DNA of 64,000 nucleotides, from contig NC_059500.1 of the NCBI RefSeq assembly GCF_018139145.2, positions 31,167,437 to 31,231,436 on the forward strand. The letters are read 5' to 3'. Position numbers and translations under genes: made by a program. The notes beneath the pieces are model-generated. The model was given only the letters and a program-made list of their open reading frames with translations. It was not told where the DNA came from and made no database searches. Origin of the DNA: Gymnogyps californianus (Eukaryota > Chordata > Aves > Accipitriformes > Cathartidae). Shown here piece by piece: positions 61,672 to 64,000 of this stretch (position 1 is the first letter of the stretch; every line of letters starts with the position of its first letter).

Positions 61672-62452
61672 TGCTCTACCAGCTTTCCCCACTTTGATCC
61701 AGTATCAGTCTGATGGTTTTTGGGACACATACCATTCCAACCCCAGTGGCTGGTGGCCAAGACCCCTCCCTGCCCCAGCTGCTGGCACTGAGACCCCACT
61801 TGCTTTGGTAGCTGACACCACAGGCCTGGGGTACCCACATCCCTGGTCTGACTCCAGTTGCTGGCACCAAATCCGTCATGCCAGTCCCCCCAGTAGCTGG
61901 CACTTAGTCCTTGCAGCACTCATGCAAACGGGACAGAGAGTGAGACTATGCAGTTAGTTAAGGAAGGATTTAATAAGAAGGTAGGACAGATTGCAGTGAT
62001 CAGGCACCAGGCTCAGTCAGACCAACATACTGAGCAGTCTTGACTTACACGCAACCAGCTCCTTTTACACCCTTCTCTGTCTGCCCCCCCGCCTTCTTCC
62101 TCCCCGAATCCTGTCCCATGCACATTCAGCAGCTGGTAGAGTCCCACCAACCCCTCCAGCATCCTGCACCCTCAGGTTTGCATCCTTATCGGTTGCAAAG
62201 CCCCAGTTTGCCTGCAGTTTCTTGATAGCCCATCAATTACTGTGATTGACCAGGTTTGTGTCTCATCTTTGTGTCCGTTACATTTCTCTGTCATGTTTGT
62301 GTCTCTGCATGTCTTGTTCATGGCTTCCCTCTTTTCCTTAGTATCCCATCTGACAAGGTGTTTGACCGGGTAATCACTTCACAGGTTCTAACTCCAGACC
62401 TTTTACAACCTTCCAAGACCTTGTGCCTCCTTCTTTCTTAGTCTCTAACACA
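61672..62452 (-). mobile_element. solo LTR of a second endogenous-retrovirus family (ERVK-like), minus strand
   Basis: On the minus strand the 781-bp unit starts TGTGTTAGAGAC and ends GGTAGAGCA, that is, with TG and CA termini. It is flanked by GATAAT (61666-61671) and GATAAG (62453-62458), five of six bases identical, fitting the 6-bp duplication of ERVK-type integration. An ATTAAA polyadenylation-type signal lies on the minus strand at 61974-61969. Downstream of it (toward 61672) comes a segment with several spaced GTGCCAGC units. No internal viral genes are present. The family is unrelated in sequence to the TGTCCTGG LTRs. The assignment rests on termini, duplication and layout only, as I did not recognise the family from memory. 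Frames in it (for example 61919-61644, minus) are repeat-derived. Confidence 0.6.
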
Positions 62453-62458
62453 GATAAG

Positions 62459-63490
62459 ATAATTTAAAAACAGGGAGAAATTGACGTATCATGGGAAGTG
62501 TTCCTCAGTTGGACAGCAAGATTAGAAGGGAGCCAAGCATGGGAGAGGCCTCAGGAGTGCAGCTCCCTGCTAATCCAGCCTGAAAAGACTTACATTTGAG
62601 ATTATTGAAATGTCTTATTTCCACAAAAATAGTTCAACGTTTATACACACACACATACACTTTGTAACAATTTTGCTATTTTTTTTTCATCCTGATCCAG
62701 AACAGAAATTTATATTTTTACCCACTACTGTAGCTTGAGTTTTCCAAACAGCTCCAGTATTACAAGGAGTAACTAGACCTCTTCATTTTTCATTACCTTT
62801 TTGGGACTAGGAATGGCATAAAAAAGGAAGAGACAGAGACCAAGAGTAAGAAGATAAAGAATATCCCTGCAGACTAAAAATCTAACCAAGAGTTTGTCTG
62901 AATCATCTTATTAGCAGCAGCTCACAAAGTGTTTTCGTTGTAGTCTGTATTCTTCCTTTTGAAGGATTATTTTGATTGGAGAATTAATTTGAAATGTTCA
63001 CTGGAGTTTTTTCAAAACGTGAATTTCCTGCAATACCTTGTCAGAAAAACACCCAGCAGGCTGAGCTTCATTAGAACTATTTCCAAAAGCCCCGTGTAAC
63101 AAAAATATTTACAGAAACTTATCGTTTCTTTGGACCTCATTGTGAAACACAGTAGACCAGTAACAGGTATAAAATAAATGATGTGTGCACAGCACAGAAC
63201 TGCAGTTGTAAACTTCTTCAACAGACTGCATACATCTGTTCCGAAAACACCAACAAGCATTTTGGTCTAGGTTTCTTTTTTTTTTTTCCCTGGGATTACA
63301 TGCATTAGCTTTGCCAGAGGCAAAGTTAAAACGATAATGTTCATTGGTGGCATATGATGGTGGCAGAACGATGCTGCTGTTTGCCACAACAGTTAGTCTG
63401 TCTTAATAGGAGCTTTATGATGGCAGCATAGATGTTTACGAATGTGGCATTAGAAGGTAGGAGATGACCCAGTTGAAACGCACGTGGCCT
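62459..63490. other. unassigned DNA, no gene seen
   Basis: AT-rich, with a short (CA)n at 62645-62660 and a poly-T run at 63277-63288. Nothing else recognised. Confidence 0.5.
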
Positions 63491-63491
63491 T

Positions 63492-63510
63492 TTATCTCCC
63501 TCTGGTGGCT
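63492..63510 (-). promoter_or_regulatory. candidate CTCF binding site
   Basis: On the minus strand the core CCACCAGAGGGA (63508-63497) matches 11 of 12 positions of the vertebrate CTCF consensus CCASYAGRKGGC. The plus-strand context TATCTCCCTCTGGTGGCT also agrees with much of the longer motif. CTCF organises chromatin loops and insulates promoters; the site is about 7 kb from the CpG island. A motif match alone does not prove binding. Confidence 0.4.
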
Positions 63511-64000
63511 CGATTGCAAACCATTAGTCGACTGCTGCCTCTGAGCTGGCAGAGCCAGCCTGTCTGCTCAGCCAACCCCACTTTGTACATTCACAAACAC
63601 TAAGGCTTCAACCCCAATGGTAACTTTGTCTCGGGCATCTTGGAAGCTGTTGGCACTTGAGGGTTTTGGCTTCTTGGAGCTGCATGTCTCAGGTGAGGTC
63701 CCTTCCAGAGCAACGAGCATTCTCACCCTTGTGTATTTCCATGTCCTCTCTAGAAGCCATCCATGGGACAAAAATCCCAGGAGTGTCTGGCTCAAAAATT
63801 GTCCATTTGTGGAGCCTCAGTCCAAGGATTATTCCTTGCCTTGGCAAAGATGCCTTATTTGCTTTGTCCAAGATGCAAGGGCTGTTAGTCTAACAGATTA
63901 CAGAAGAAAATGCAACACCAAGAGCCATTTCTCCTTAGCATATTAATTTTGTTTCCTTTAAAATAGCAGACAGAGAAAAGTGCTTTTCAAGTATAATATT
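63511..64000. other. window end, no confirmed gene
   Basis: A 109-codon plus frame (63617-63946) overlaps frames in other phases and on the other strand and shows no recognisable domain. I do not call it. Confidence 0.45.

Overview
The window reads as nuclear DNA from a bird, most likely outside the chicken/turkey lineage. Evidence: many CR1 LINE fragments, some with the bird-specific 3' end made of short ATTCTATG-type repeats; three copies of an endogenous-retrovirus LTR that begins TGTCCTGGTTT and ends in GGTTAAACCA..ACA, a family I associate with Neoaves; AT-rich intergenic sequence with few long open frames; and one sharply bounded CpG island. There is no bacterial-style gene organisation, no operon, no tRNA or rRNA gene and no CRISPR array.

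Layout: 1-55.8 kb is AT-rich intergenic or intronic sequence without a convincing protein-coding exon. It is interrupted by CR1 fragments (about 4.7, 23.6, 24.9, 34.5 and 42.7-44.6 kb), two solo LTRs with perfect 5-bp target-site duplications (9.9 and 37.2 kb) and short microsatellites. The 42.7-44.6 kb CR1 is the best preserved: on the minus strand it keeps a 353-codon piece of reverse transcriptase with the catalytic motifs, followed in the same frame by the C-terminal part after several premature stops.

The only clear gene signal is the CpG island at about 55.85-56.72 kb, which should be a promoter with a first exon. Both strands carry a good splice donor. I favour a minus-strand gene (short Gly/Ala-rich first coding exon ending at 56316), but a plus-strand exon ending at 56699 is also possible, and the island could fire in both directions. 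No downstream exon could be recognised on either side, so the gene is unnamed. A 70-bp alternating CA/CG tract lies just inside the putative minus-strand intron.

From 57.3 kb to the end there is another decayed CR1, a third copy of the LTR without a target-site duplication, a 46-bp tandem duplication, a second kind of LTR (minus strand, 781 bp, near-perfect 6-bp duplication) and a candidate CTCF site at 63.5 kb. I found no evidence for an undescribed biological system; the most useful leads are the CpG-island gene, the antisense frame kept open in all three LTR copies, and a few small structured insertions.
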